The notes under the pieces are model-generated. The model was not told where the DNA came from and searched no databases. It saw only the letters and a list, made by a program, of their open reading frames with translations. The position numbers were made by a program, and so were the translations under genes. Below are positions 18,363 through 27,122 of a stretch of 64,000 bases of DNA, in pieces (position 1 is the stretch's first letter; each line of letters opens with the position of its first letter). Location: positions 22,761 to 86,760 of the forward strand of contig FCNS01000007.1 in the NCBI GenBank assembly GCA_900045905.1, read 5' to 3'. This stretch comes from Clostridiales bacterium CHKCI001 (GTDB taxonomy: Bacteria > Bacillota > Clostridia > Lachnospirales > Lachnospiraceae).

Positions 18363-19772
18363 TTACTTTCTAGCTTTGCGGCGTCTTGCTAATTCAGCTA
18401 CGTTCGCCTCTACTTTACTCTTAGTTAATGGGTAAAGGAACAATAATGCTAATGCAACGGCTGCCAAACCAATGGCTGGAATAATACAAGATAAATTGAA
18501 AATATTAGATAAAACTTCTGGATAAGCACTAGGATTTTTTGCAACCACATCACTATAACCGATCATTGTCATCAATCCACCGATCATACCAGAAGATAAT
18601 GCTTGACCTAATTTACGTGCAAAAGAATAAACAGAATAAATTGTACCATCTTCACGAATTCCATTTTTTACTTCTGCATCATCAATTACATCTGTGATCA
18701 TCGCCCAGATAATTGTATTAAAAATTCCAATTCCAATATAGGATAGCGTATAGAATCCTACGAATACATTTACATTTGATGGACGAATCACTAAACAGAT
18801 AACCCATACAACGGTAGAGGCAATACAAGAAATGGTAGCCAATTCTTTCTTTCCAATCTTGGAAGCAATTTTCGCTGCAAGAGGAGCACAGATTAACAAT
18901 ACTACAATATTGCTAGTAAAAGAGGAAAGGGATTGTGCAGAACCACTGTTATAATAAACAGGGAATACATAAGGTGCCATACCAGTCATACCGAGCATAC
19001 CTAAAAGTAACAAAATAGCTGCAGCAATAATACCTAATAAAGAGCGGTTCGTTGCAATTCTCTTTAACATAGCCCCAATATCTAATTTCGTTGTGTTTTG
19101 AGGAACTTCGATACGTTCAGTAACTAAATTAAAACAAAGCAAATGACAAATAATACCACATACAGCAAATACACCTGCGATAATCGTCATTTTAGAACCA
19201 GATAAAACAGTAGCTCCGTTTACTGTTTCATAAGCAATCAATGGGGTACCTGTACCAATTACTAAACTTGCCAATGTTGCACCAATGTTACGGAAAGTAG
19301 AAAGCTGTGCACGGTCATCTGGATCAGAAGAAACAGCAGATGCCATAGAACCGTAAGGAATATTAACCGAAGTATAGAAAATGGATCCCCATAAAATATA
19401 AGTGAAGAACATCCAGAATATTTTAAATCCCATAGGCATTCCCACAAAGCCTGATTGGAAAATTAAAAATGCTGCAATTCCAAGAGGGCCACACATACGA
19501 CGAATCCATGGTTTGAATTTTCCGTCTTTTGTAGGTTTAGAACGGTCTACGATTTGTCCCATTGTTACATCTGTAACTGCATCAACAAAACGTGCAATCA
19601 TCATCAAAGCACCTACAATGGCAGCTTCAACGCCCATTACGTCGGTATAAAATTTCATCATAAACATGGATGATAACATAAAAGTGAAGTCATTTCCAAA
19701 ATCACCAAATGCATATCCAATCTTATCCGCCATACCAAATGGTTTGACGTTTTTATTTGTTTTTATTGCCAT
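18363..19772 (-). CDS. GPH-family sugar:cation symporter (MFS)
   Basis: Secondary transporter of 469 residues with about 12 membrane helices. The N-terminal KIGYAFGDFGNDFTFMLSS and the loop RPTKDGKFKPW-like segment (DRSKPTKDGKFKPWIRR) are hallmarks of the glycoside-pentoside-hexuronide family (MelB, UidB, XynB). It lies between two glycosidase genes with short gaps (64 and 15 bases) and likely imports their substrate intact. Confidence 0.9.
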   Translation of the reverse strand: MAIKTNKNVKPFGMADKIGYAFGDFGNDFTFMLSSMFMMKFYTDVMGVEAAIVGALMMIARFVDAVTDVTMGQIVDRSKPTKDGKFKPWIRRMCGPLGIAAFLIFQSGFVGMPMGFKIFWMFFTYILWGSIFYTSVNIPYGSMASAVSSDPDDRAQLSTFRNIGATLASLVIGTGTPLIAYETVNGATVLSGSKMTIIAGVFAVCGIICHLLCFNLVTERIEVPQNTTKLDIGAMLKRIATNRSLLGIIAAAILLLLGMLGMTGMAPYVFPVYYNSGSAQSLSSFTSNIVVLLICAPLAAKIASKIGKKELATISCIASTVVWVICLVIRPSNVNVFVGFYTLSYIGIGIFNTIIWAMITDVIDDAEVKNGIREDGTIYSVYSFARKLGQALSSGMIGGLMTMIGYSDVVAKNPSAYPEVLSNIFNLSCIIPAIGLAAVALALLFLYPLTKSKVEANVAELARRRKARK

Positions 19773-19836
19773 GTTATTTCTCCTTTTCTTTTTTCATTTT
19801 AAAGGAACTGTTTCCACACAGTAACCAAAAAGTTAA

Positions 19837-22107
19837 TTATTTCTTATCAAATTGGATTAATTTGGCATTCAAGCTCTCTAAGAAACCTTCAGGAGCCATG
19901 GAACCTGCCATTCCAATTAATCCTTCTGGACTCATTGATCTCATCATATCCCACATACCAACATTTGGTGCTACTTCGAAGTTGGTTACTAGTTTTACGG
20001 CTTTTGCTGCGATTTCCAATGCTTCTTTACAGTTTGCAATCTCTTCCATTGAGTCTTTTACACTATATTTACCTTCTGGGAATTCCATAGACGCTTTCAA
20101 ATTCATTTCTCCAACTGTAGAGAACCAGTTAGCAACACCTTCCGCACGTTCATTTACTTCTGGTAAAACATAAATCTCAGGTTCTTTTTCTACTTTTTCT
20201 AGAGAAATAGAGTCTTTCACACTTCCCGCAGATGCTACAAGAATATTATTGCCTTCCGATAACGCAACTGTAAATACAAATACTTTGTCTGCAAATTGTT
20301 TTTCTACAAGTTTGCCATTTAAATACAAGGTAACAGCTGGCTGATTGGAATAAATACGGATCTGTGTCGTTTCTCCAGCACGCTGCGCATAACGACGCCC
20401 ACAGATATGTACCATAGGCTTTTTGCTCCAGTATGCCTGATAGATATAAAAGCTGTCTTTTTTCGTTTTCCGATCCATCGTAACTAAGCCTTTATTGTTT
20501 CGACCAGCAACACCGCCTTCATTACGAGCTGCACATCCAAAATCAAACATATTCCAGACATGACTGGACCAAATCCAAGGACGTTCATCCAGCACTTTTG
20601 CCATATGTTCATGATACAGAGCTTGATATTCTTCGGAATAATCTTTGCAGGCAGGGTTAGGTCCATGATTGGTAATAACTCCCTCACAACCATATTCGCT
20701 AAGACCCACACATAAATCAGGATGTCTTTCATGGAAACGATCCAGCCAAGGTCCATTGTCTTCTGTCTTACCACCATACCATCCAAAATAATGATTCCAA
20801 CTTATTATATCTGTAATATGATGCATTGGGCTATCAATTGGAGTCATACTTACATGTGCGATCGTAGTCAAACGAGTAGGATCCAATTCTTTTGCTAATG
20901 CATTTAATTCCTTATGATTTTCTATTAATTGTTCCGAAATACCTCCAATTAGAATTTCGTTAGAAATACCCCAAAAACAGATAGAAGGGTGATTATAGTT
21001 CTGAATAATTAGTTCCTTTAACTGACTGATACAATTTAAATGTGCCTCTGGATCTTTGTTAAAGACACTGATAAAAGGAATCTCTGCCCAAACAATGAAA
21101 CCGAGCTCATCACAAGCATCATAGAAATCTTGAGAATGCTGATAATGTGCCAAACGGATTGTATTGGCTCCTAGTTCTTTAATGATTTGTGCATCTAAGT
21201 AATGATCTTCCTTCGTTAGTGCATTTCCCTTATAGAGCTTGTCCTGATGACGACTAACGCCTCGAAGTGGAGTTCGAACACCATTTAAAATAAATCCCTC
21301 ATTTGGATCACAAGAAAAACTACGCACACCTGTACGGGTTGTAATCTCATCATAGCACTCATTACGTCTCTGAAGTGTTGCAGTAACTGTATAAAGATAT
21401 GGACAATCAATTTCCCACAAGTTTACATCTGGAACATACAAGCAAATATTTGTGGAATCAGAAGGACGTGTACCACCAGCTACTTCATTTCCCTGAGCAT
21501 CTTTAATGGAGTAAAGAACTGTAAAGTTTTCATCTGGATTTACAACATAGCTATTTAGCTCAAAAACTGCACCTCCACAATCGCAAGGCTTTGGAGTTAC
21601 TGCAATGCCAGGTCCACCGTAATATTCCAAATCAAAATGAGTCTCTGGAACACTAATCAGATTTACACCTCGGTATAATCCTCCATAAAATGTAAAATCG
21701 GCCGACTGAGGATATACACTGTCCTTGTATTCATTCGAACAATTAATTACTAGAAGATTTTCTTCTCCATTTTCCTTACACAAATCTGTGATATCAGCAC
21801 GGAAAATGGAATAACCACCTTCATGATAAATTACCTTTTGACCGTTCACATATAAAGTAGCCTGTTGTCCTGCCGCTAAAACCTCAACATATGTCCGTCC
21901 GCCTGCTAATGGCTGCTTTGGAGTATAGAATGTTTTGGCATACCAATAACTGCCTCTGTCATAGCTGCCGTTTCCATCATGTCCATCTACGGCATTCCAT
22001 GTATGTGGCAGATCTACATCACTCCAGCTCTTTGGTAAAGTTTCTGGAAGTCCAACATTTTGCTGAATAAACTTCCATCTCCGATTTAAATTTATAATAT
22101 TTCGCAT
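19837..22107 (-). CDS. Glycoside hydrolase family 2 enzyme (beta-galactosidase-like)
   Basis: Cytoplasmic glycosidase of 756 residues. The sugar-binding domain (YDRGSYWYAKTFYTP) and immunoglobulin-like domain lead into a barrel with acid/base Glu in CFWGISNEI and nucleophile Glu in VGLSEYGCEG. The segment NNKGLVTMDRKTKKDSFYIY is typical of GH2 beta-galactosidases. After about residue 665 there is an unusual helical tail of roughly 90 residues (from PEGKYSVKDSMEEIANCKEA) that ordinary GH2 enzymes lack. GAGGAGG precedes the ATG. It is first in the operon. The true substrate could be a plant or host beta-glycoside. Confidence 0.88.
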   Translation of the reverse strand: MRNIINLNRRWKFIQQNVGLPETLPKSWSDVDLPHTWNAVDGHDGNGSYDRGSYWYAKTFYTPKQPLAGGRTYVEVLAAGQQATLYVNGQKVIYHEGGYSIFRADITDLCKENGEENLLVINCSNEYKDSVYPQSADFTFYGGLYRGVNLISVPETHFDLEYYGGPGIAVTPKPCDCGGAVFELNSYVVNPDENFTVLYSIKDAQGNEVAGGTRPSDSTNICLYVPDVNLWEIDCPYLYTVTATLQRRNECYDEITTRTGVRSFSCDPNEGFILNGVRTPLRGVSRHQDKLYKGNALTKEDHYLDAQIIKELGANTIRLAHYQHSQDFYDACDELGFIVWAEIPFISVFNKDPEAHLNCISQLKELIIQNYNHPSICFWGISNEILIGGISEQLIENHKELNALAKELDPTRLTTIAHVSMTPIDSPMHHITDIISWNHYFGWYGGKTEDNGPWLDRFHERHPDLCVGLSEYGCEGVITNHGPNPACKDYSEEYQALYHEHMAKVLDERPWIWSSHVWNMFDFGCAARNEGGVAGRNNKGLVTMDRKTKKDSFYIYQAYWSKKPMVHICGRRYAQRAGETTQIRIYSNQPAVTLYLNGKLVEKQFADKVFVFTVALSEGNNILVASAGSVKDSISLEKVEKEPEIYVLPEVNERAEGVANWFSTVGEMNLKASMEFPEGKYSVKDSMEEIANCKEALEIAAKAVKLVTNFEVAPNVGMWDMMRSMSPEGLIGMAGSMAPEGFLESLNAKLIQFDKK

Positions 22108-22169
22108 ATTATTCCTCCTCTTTTCTTAGTATTATTTAGGGAAATTTCCAAAAGAACTTCATTGATTGC

Positions 22170-22230
22170 ATTATAACATAGCAATTTTATCTATCTATAG
22201 CACAATTTTCGCTTTTTATAGCATGATTTT
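22170..22230 (-). promoter_or_regulatory. Promoter and AraC-like direct repeats upstream of the GH2 operon
   Basis: A -10 TATAAT lies at 22175-22170 (minus strand). Upstream, TATAGCA-NN-ATTTT occurs at 22196-22209 and 22217-22230, exactly 21 bp apart, the two-turn spacing used by AraC-family activators. A partial third copy (ATAGCAATTTT, 22178-22188) overlaps the promoter, and an inverted copy (AAAATTGTGCT) lies at 22253-22263. No good -35 is seen, which fits activation. Confidence 0.55.
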
Positions 22231-22410
22231 TTGGGTATTGTATTTTTAACAAAAAATTGTGCTAATTTTCCTAAAATTCAAGCAATCATAATATACGTTT
22301 CAAAACACCAACAAAGCCCTAAATTAGACAACCTTAGTCTAACTGTCGTGAATATTGTTACCGTACCTATCCATGAATATGCAAAAAATTCTCTGAGATT
22401 CAAAAGAAAT

Positions 22411-22469
22411 AGAAACGCAATCCTACCACTTAGTGTTCTACGCATTTGAAGTGGTAGGATTGCGTTTCT
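22411..22469. repeat. Perfect 21-bp palindromic hairpin (REP-like or terminator)
   Basis: Bases 22411-22431 pair perfectly with 22449-22469 around a 17-base loop. The motif GCAATCCTAC recurs at about 24331-24340 beside another decayed stretch. No T tract follows closely, so a repeat or element end is as likely as a terminator. Confidence 0.5.
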
Positions 22470-22515
22470 GTGTTCCATATGGATTAGTTTTTTTAAAACA
22501 GCGTTAGTATTATTC

Positions 22516-23186
22516 TCAACATAAAGCAAATGTATTTCCTCTATTTCCATCTCCAGGCTCAAATGTCAACTGGAGTGTGTGACCAAACAAACCAGAAATT
22601 GGGGCAATTTTTACTTGAGGTATCTCCGTGAGTCGCGTCATATAAATAAGATAATGTATTATTGTGTCTGCTTCTTGTTCACTTATATTCTCATGGTGAA
22701 GTACATATGCTTTGTTGTAATCTTCACCACAGCTATTAAGCCATTCCTCAATTCTGGGATTATCCATCTCTTGCAAATAATCATCAATTGGCAGCGTTGT
22801 AACCCAAGAATCTTATCCTTTTTCCTATTTAGTCTTGTAGCATCAGGGAAAGAAAAATTTATCATTGTAACTATGCATAAGCCTAATCCCAAAAGATAGC
22901 AAAACAGACCAGCATAAAATTGCAACGAACAATCGACTTCTATTGTAAGACAATACAAATATACAAAAATCTCCAAATTTGATATTTGATAAATATAATA
23001 AGCTATTTTCTCTTTTCCTTTCACTGGTGCAAAATAGGCTGCCCTCCTAATCGCTTTTTTGTTTAACAGAGACAGCAACACAAATCTTATAAATAAAAAG
23101 GGCAGTAATAGCCAAAAAGCATTCATTTCATTTTTAATCTCAAGCTTGCAAAGATCCGCACAGCCAGAGAACCATTTCCTTTGCAA
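22516..23186 (-). pseudogene. Frameshifted membrane-protein remnant, N-terminus like isoprenylcysteine methyltransferase family
   Basis: The upstream frame (23186 to about 22790) encodes a multi-helix membrane protein whose RAAYFAPVKGKEKIAYYIYQ and MINFSFPD segments recall the first half of bacterial ICMT-like proteins; the conserved C-terminal methyltransferase core is missing. The frame then changes and a second frame continues to 22516 with a polar stretch (LPIDDYLQEMDNPRIEEWLN). That second frame has a TAA just upstream of the switch, so it is not one clean frameshift. The piece looks like a fusion of two decayed genes. No function is expected. Confidence 0.5.
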
Positions 23187-23573
23187 TAATATATTATTAT
23201 TCTATCACTATGTACAAAAACCTGTCTAGGAGAATTTTCTATGAAGAATCATCTACTCTAATATCTCTAATGCCGCCAATAGATCAATTATGGAGTACCT
23301 TTACAGAATCTGTTGATGGTTGGACAATTCCTGTTGGCGGACAATTAATATTACTTAAACTTTATCCCGAAAATAACAAAACAAAAACATTAGTCAGAAA
23401 AAAACTTGCTAAGCTAACCGCTTATCTTGAATATACACATATCTATAACACAAAATTCCAAGATAAAAGATCACTTAACTTTTTTGGCAGGCATTATAAG
23501 TGCTTTATTAAAGACAAGCTTTAACCATAAATCAACATTTTTGATACTTATACTTACATGATACAATTTATAA

Positions 23574-23605
23574 AGAAAAGATGGCAAGTGTTGGCCATCT
23601 TTTCT
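23574..23605 (-). terminator. Terminator of the small membrane-protein gene
   Basis: A 12-bp perfect stem (23574-23585 with 23594-23605) with an 8-base loop lies 55 bases after the stop of the small gene. Confidence 0.65.
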
Positions 23606-23660
23606 CTGTAAGTAACAATATATCTTTCAATATACTCCTTATATGTATTGTATGTTTGCT

Positions 23661-23840
23661 TTAAAGTCCCATGCCACGAATCAATACCAAAGCTAATGCC
23701 AAACAAACAGCTAGCAGCACTACAATAATAGCTGTAATAACGATCCAAAAGATTTTAGAATGTTCTCTTGTGTTAGAGATTTGATCTTCTGTTTGTTCCA
23801 TGCCCTTTAAATAGTCTTTTGTTCTATCGTTTTGCTCCAT
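23661..23840 (-). CDS. Small single-span membrane protein
   Basis: A 59-residue ORF with AAAGGAG-like sequence upstream and a terminator downstream. The first half is polar (MEQNDRTKDYLKGMEQTEDQ), and the second half is one strong hydrophobic helix (IFWIVITAIIVVLLAVCLAL). Its organisation with its own ribosome site and terminator argues that it is real. No family is recognised; a membrane-anchored regulator or peptide is possible. Confidence 0.6.
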   Translation of the reverse strand: MEQNDRTKDYLKGMEQTEDQISNTREHSKIFWIVITAIIVVLLAVCLALALVLIRGMGL

Positions 23841-24167
23841 ATTGGTACTCCTTTCTAGTTAATTTAAATGGTTTATCTTTTTTTGATTTATATAAATAGT
23901 TAAGTTTGTACTACGTCATATGTCCATTTTATATTATCTCTTAGATTCTTGCAATCTATTTCAAGTAGTTTTGTCCAAATATTACAAAAAAACAACTTAT
24001 TTTTTACATAAATTACCATTTTCTTAAATTTAGTCAGAGATTTTTTGTTATATTTAAAGCACCTACTTAATATTTTCTGAGCCAATGAAAGAAATCCCCA
24101 CTTATGTTATTGCATCATTTGAGATTATAGGAAAAATCTTTCCACAGCTTTGTGGGGATACAAGTTA

Positions 24168-24275
24168 ATGTTGAATGATGGTTTTCTACTCGGAAACTTA
24201 TGGTATTTCCTACCTGCGCTCTTCATGGCAGCAATCGTATGTAACATTCTAATAAAAAAACCCAAATCAATATAA
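24168..24275 (+). pseudogene. C-terminal remnant of a membrane protein
   Basis: A 35-codon frame (starting MLNDGFLLGNLWYFLPALF, ending in basic KKPKSI) looks like the last helix of a larger membrane protein. A short peptide frame just upstream (MKEIPTYVIASFEIIG) is in another frame. There is no ribosome site. It is reported as decayed sequence in an otherwise gene-poor stretch from 23.84 to 24.46 kb. Confidence 0.3.
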
Positions 24276-24461
24276 TTATGTCTGTTCTTTTATAAAAATT
24301 ACCTTACTTGAAATAAGGTTACCGCAATCCTACTGGTTTTAGACGGTGGGTTAAGGTAGCCAAAAGTAGATTTCTGTGTTATACTACAGGCATGGGAACA
24401 TGGAAATCAAAAAACTGACACAAATATTTATTACAATATCATATCATTTTTGTATATAAGT

Positions 24462-24553
24462 ATAGGGCAGAAACTGTCTCAATAAACGCCTGTGAAGTTA
24501 ATAGGTTACGAGGACAATGAAGCAAGAAGCCCATTGACTCAATGGGGAATTCA
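24462..24553 (+). ncRNA. Orphan TnpB guide-RNA-like sequence (IS605/IS607 right end) without tnpB
   Basis: The stretch holds AGGGCAGAAACTGTCTC, a CCTGTGAAG block, ACGAGGACAATGAAGC, the stem CCCATTG-ACT-CAATGGG (24530-24546) and a final GAATTCAC. This order closely resembles the 3' end/guide-RNA scaffold of IS200/IS605-type tnpB elements. No tnpB reading frame lies upstream. It is either a deletion scar or a non-autonomous derivative. Confidence 0.5.
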
Positions 24554-24613
24554 CTTGTCCAAAGATTAATGATACACTTTCAATGTAAAATAACACTTTG
24601 GTGGTGAGAATTT

Positions 24614-24670
24614 ATGTGTAAAAATAAGAAAAAGAAAAATAAAGCTTGGCTCCACGCAAAGCCAGTATAA
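24614..24670 (+). CDS. Leader peptide of an attenuator
   Basis: An 18-codon ORF, MCKNKKKKNKAWLHAKPV, begins after GGTGGTGAG. Its last codons overlap two RNA arms that form competing hairpins (see next entry). A lysine-rich short ORF overlapping such arms matches ribosome-controlled attenuators in front of ribosome-targeting-antibiotic resistance genes. The first downstream gene is a small Mor-like regulator and the second unit is a Vat-type acetyltransferase. Confidence 0.55.
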   Translation: MCKNKKKKNKAWLHAKPV

Positions 24671-24722
24671 GCGACCTTTACGTGGAGGAATTATTTCGTC
24701 GCTAACTTAACTGCTGGCTTTG
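24650..24722 (+). promoter_or_regulatory. Attenuator: mutually exclusive RNA hairpins
   Basis: CTCCACG (24650-24656) pairs with CGTGGAG (24681-24687). Alternatively CAAAGCCAG (24657-24665) pairs with CTGGCTTTG (24714-24722) around an inner AGCGAC/GTCGCT hairpin (24670-24675, 24698-24703), followed by the T-rich TTATTTGATTTT. The two structures cross, so only one can form. A ribosome at the end of the leader peptide would cover the left arms of both. Confidence 0.55.
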
Positions 24723-24758
24723 TTATTTGATTTTATAAATCAAATAGGAGGTCTGCTT

Positions 24759-25022
24759 ATGAAATATATCAATGCAACAGCAATTCTTCCCGATGCACTA
24801 ATCGAAGAATTGCAAAAATATATTCAAGCGGGATATATCTATATCCCTGCCAAAGACAAACAGCATAAATCTTGGGGCGAATTATCTGGCTATCGGAAAG
24901 AACTGAAAAAACGTAACACGATCATTATTTCAGAATATAAACAAGGTGTTTCTATAGAAGAACTTGCAGATCGTTACGGTCTTTCGATACATGCGATAAG
25001 AAAAATAATATATCAGAAATAA
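24759..25022 (+). CDS. CD3324-family / Mor-like small DNA-binding protein
   Basis: A protein of 87 residues. The ATG at 24759 has AGGAGGT six bases upstream. The N-terminal KYINATAILPDALIEELQKY and YIYIPAKDKQHKSWGE pattern matches the clostridial CD3324 family, and the C-terminal half forms a helix-turn-helix (GVSIEELADRYGLSIHAIRK). It lies directly behind the attenuator and is followed by its own terminator. The role is presumed regulatory. Confidence 0.78.
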   Translation: MKYINATAILPDALIEELQKYIQAGYIYIPAKDKQHKSWGELSGYRKELKKRNTIIISEYKQGVSIEELADRYGLSIHAIRKIIYQK

Positions 25023-25028
25023 TAATGG

Positions 25029-25056
25029 AGAGCTGCTTTCATAGGCAGCTCTTTTT
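25029..25056 (+). terminator. Rho-independent terminator
   Basis: An 8-bp stem AGAGCTGC/GCAGCTCT (25029-25036, 25045-25052) with TTTTT follows the CD3324-like gene, so the acetyltransferase behind it needs its own promoter. TATAAT at 25116-25121 is a candidate -10. Confidence 0.8.
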
Positions 25057-25150
25057 ATACAAATTGTTTCTGTACTGTTTGGTATATTGAGAAAATTCTT
25101 GTAAACAGATAAACTTATAATTAACATAAGTTAATAGGAGGATTTTAAAA

Positions 25151-25789
25151 ATGGCTGATTCTAAAAGATTGTATCCACGAATTGGGGATAGACAGACCAT
25201 CTATCTTAAAAATGTAATAGATGACCCCAATATTGAGGTTGGTGATTACACGATATATAATGATTTTGTAAATGACCCTACGAAATTTCAACAAAATAAC
25301 GTATTATATCATTATCCAATCAACCATGATAAGCTCAGAATTGGAAAATTTTGCTCGATTGCTTGTGGTGTAAAGTTTCTTTTCAACAGTGCAAACCATA
25401 CAATGAATTCATTCGCTACTTATCCATTTCCTTTATTTTTTAAGGAATGGGAACTTGAAAAAAAGAATGTTACTGAAGCGTGGGATAATAAAGGAGATAT
25501 TATCATCGGAAACGATGTATGGATTGGATATGAAGCCGTCATTCTTGCGGGAGTTACAATTGGTGATGGTGCAATCATTGGTACGCGTGCTGTGGTGACC
25601 AAAGATGTATCACCCTATACCATTGTAGGTGGCATTCCTGCAAAACCTATAAGAAAACGCTTCAATGATGAAATGATAGCCAGACTGCTTAAAATAAAAT
25701 GGTGGGATTGGTCAGAAGAACAAATTGCCCAGAATATTCAAGCAATCCAATCAGGCTATATCAAACAACTAAAATATTATGGAGAGTAA
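25151..25789 (+). CDS. Vat-type streptogramin A O-acetyltransferase (hexapeptide repeat)
   Basis: Acetyl-CoA-dependent xenobiotic acetyltransferase of 212 residues. It shows the family pattern VGDYTIYNDF, NVLYHYPINHDKLRIGKFCS, the catalytic His in FNSANHTM, and left-handed helix repeats (IIIGNDVWIGYEAVILAGVT). Length and motifs match Vat(A-E)/xenobiotic acetyltransferases that inactivate streptogramin A. AGGAGG precedes the ATG. It is followed after two bases by a hydrolase gene. Whether it confers resistance depends on expression and substrate; a chloramphenicol-type substrate is an alternative. Confidence 0.88.
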   Translation: MADSKRLYPRIGDRQTIYLKNVIDDPNIEVGDYTIYNDFVNDPTKFQQNNVLYHYPINHDKLRIGKFCSIACGVKFLFNSANHTMNSFATYPFPLFFKEWELEKKNVTEAWDNKGDIIIGNDVWIGYEAVILAGVTIGDGAIIGTRAVVTKDVSPYTIVGGIPAKPIRKRFNDEMIARLLKIKWWDWSEEQIAQNIQAIQSGYIKQLKYYGE

Positions 25790-25791
25790 AA

Positions 25792-26505
25792 ATGAATATC
25801 CCAAAGAAAGAAATCAAAATCAAGTATATTCCTGCTGCTATTTGGGGTAATCCATCTAAAAATCTCTGTTTGTATATTCACGGACAAGGTGGAAACAAAG
25901 AAGAAGCGAGTCCTATTTCTGAGCATATTTGCAAATACGGCTATCAAATTTTAAGTATCGATTTACCAGAACATGGAGACAGGAAAAATGAGAGAAACTG
26001 TTTTGATCCTTGGCATGTCATTCCTGAATTAAAAATTGTTATGCACTTTGCAAAGCATCATTGGACGCATATTTCATTACTTGCTAATAGTATTGGTGTA
26101 TGGTTTAGTATGTTAAGCTTTAAAAATGAACATTTAAAAAACAGTCTATTTGTTTCACCTGTATTGGATATGAAGCGACTCATATTAAATATGATGATCT
26201 GGGAAAATGTTTCAGAAACTCAATTAAAAAAAGAGCGAATTATTTCTACATCGTTCGGTCAAACACTTTCTTGGGAATATTGGAAATATGTTTTAGAACA
26301 TCCAATTGAAAGATGGAATGTTCCTACTAAAATACTGTATGGAAAAAACGATCCCTTCATCGATTCTGATACTGTGAAATTATTTTCTCATAAATTTGAC
26401 TGCGAATTAACTGCTATGGAAAATGGAGAGCATTGGTTTCATACAGAGCAACAGTTAAATTTTATGTATCATTGGCTTAAAGAAAATTTAGCAGACAAAA
26501 GATAA
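25792..26505 (+). CDS. Alpha/beta-hydrolase fold protein
   Basis: A protein of 237 residues starting two bases after the acetyltransferase stop, with GGAGAG upstream, so translationally coupled. The oxyanion region is LCLYIHGQGGNKEEASP and the nucleophile elbow is LLANSIGVWFS (ANSIG in place of GxSxG). The acid Asp lies in YGKNDPFIDSD and the catalytic His in MENGEHWFHTEQ. Pairing with Vat suggests an esterase acting on the same or a related compound, but the substrate is unknown. Confidence 0.82.
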   Translation: MNIPKKEIKIKYIPAAIWGNPSKNLCLYIHGQGGNKEEASPISEHICKYGYQILSIDLPEHGDRKNERNCFDPWHVIPELKIVMHFAKHHWTHISLLANSIGVWFSMLSFKNEHLKNSLFVSPVLDMKRLILNMMIWENVSETQLKKERIISTSFGQTLSWEYWKYVLEHPIERWNVPTKILYGKNDPFIDSDTVKLFSHKFDCELTAMENGEHWFHTEQQLNFMYHWLKENLADKR

Positions 26506-26573
26506 TAAATGATTATATACAATGGCCGTTAAGATCACTTCACTCAGCTCAATCTATCCACCCAGAAGGATAT

Positions 26574-26607
26574 CCTCCAAATTCATTTTGAATTTGGAGG
26601 GATTTTT
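26574..26607 (+). terminator. Terminator of the vat-hydrolase pair
   Basis: An 11-bp perfect stem (26574-26584 with 26590-26600), a 5-base loop and a TTTTTT run. Confidence 0.82.
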
Positions 26608-26786
26608 TCATGTTGTTGTATATAAATATTAAGTTTTTTTGTGATTGTATTTGAAATCCATAGAAACATCTTCCTCACATAGTTTTCCCATAATAACAGA
26701 ATTTACTAATACTGTTTTTGTTGAGCTTACAAAAAAACTATATTTGGGACTTGGGAATACACACATCAAATGCATAATCCCAAAAC

Positions 26787-27122
26787 TTATTTTTTCTTTA
26801 CAATTAAATCGTAACTTTCAGCGATCATTCGTTTAATATCTTCATCAGGAATGTTGCCATCCAATATGATCGAATTCCAGTGCTCTTTATTCTGATGATA
26901 TCCAGGTAAAACAGAAGTATAGGCATTCCTCCAAAAATCTCTCCATTCTGGATCAACCTTTACATTTACCCAAACATAACCAGCCCGTTCATAAGTCCAA
27001 GCAAACGCCCGCTTATTTTTCCTATATCGGAGCAACACCCAGTTATCATCACGGAATGGTGTATCAATATATGTGTCTGGCAATGTCATTCCATAATCCA
27101 GTATTTCCTTTCGTTCCCTCAT
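26787..27122 (-). CDS. MmcQ/YjbR family protein
   Basis: A protein of 111 residues of the MmcQ/YjbR double-wing family (CyaY-like fold). Typical signs are LPDTYIDTPFRDDNWVLLRY, FAWTYERAGYVWVNVKVDPE, the short VLPGYHQNKEHWNSIIL motif and a C-terminal DIKRMIAESYDLI. Two adjacent ATGs exist (27125 and 27122); the second has better spacing to GAGGGAG. The biochemical role of the family is poorly known. Confidence 0.82.
   Translation of the reverse strand: MRERKEILDYGMTLPDTYIDTPFRDDNWVLLRYRKNKRAFAWTYERAGYVWVNVKVDPEWRDFWRNAYTSVLPGYHQNKEHWNSIILDGNIPDEDIKRMIAESYDLIVKKK

Noticed and set aside
23210..23524. Plus-strand ORF of 104 codons
   Set aside because: No ribosome site, no recognisable domain, odd composition, and it lies in a region of decayed genes; not supported as a gene.
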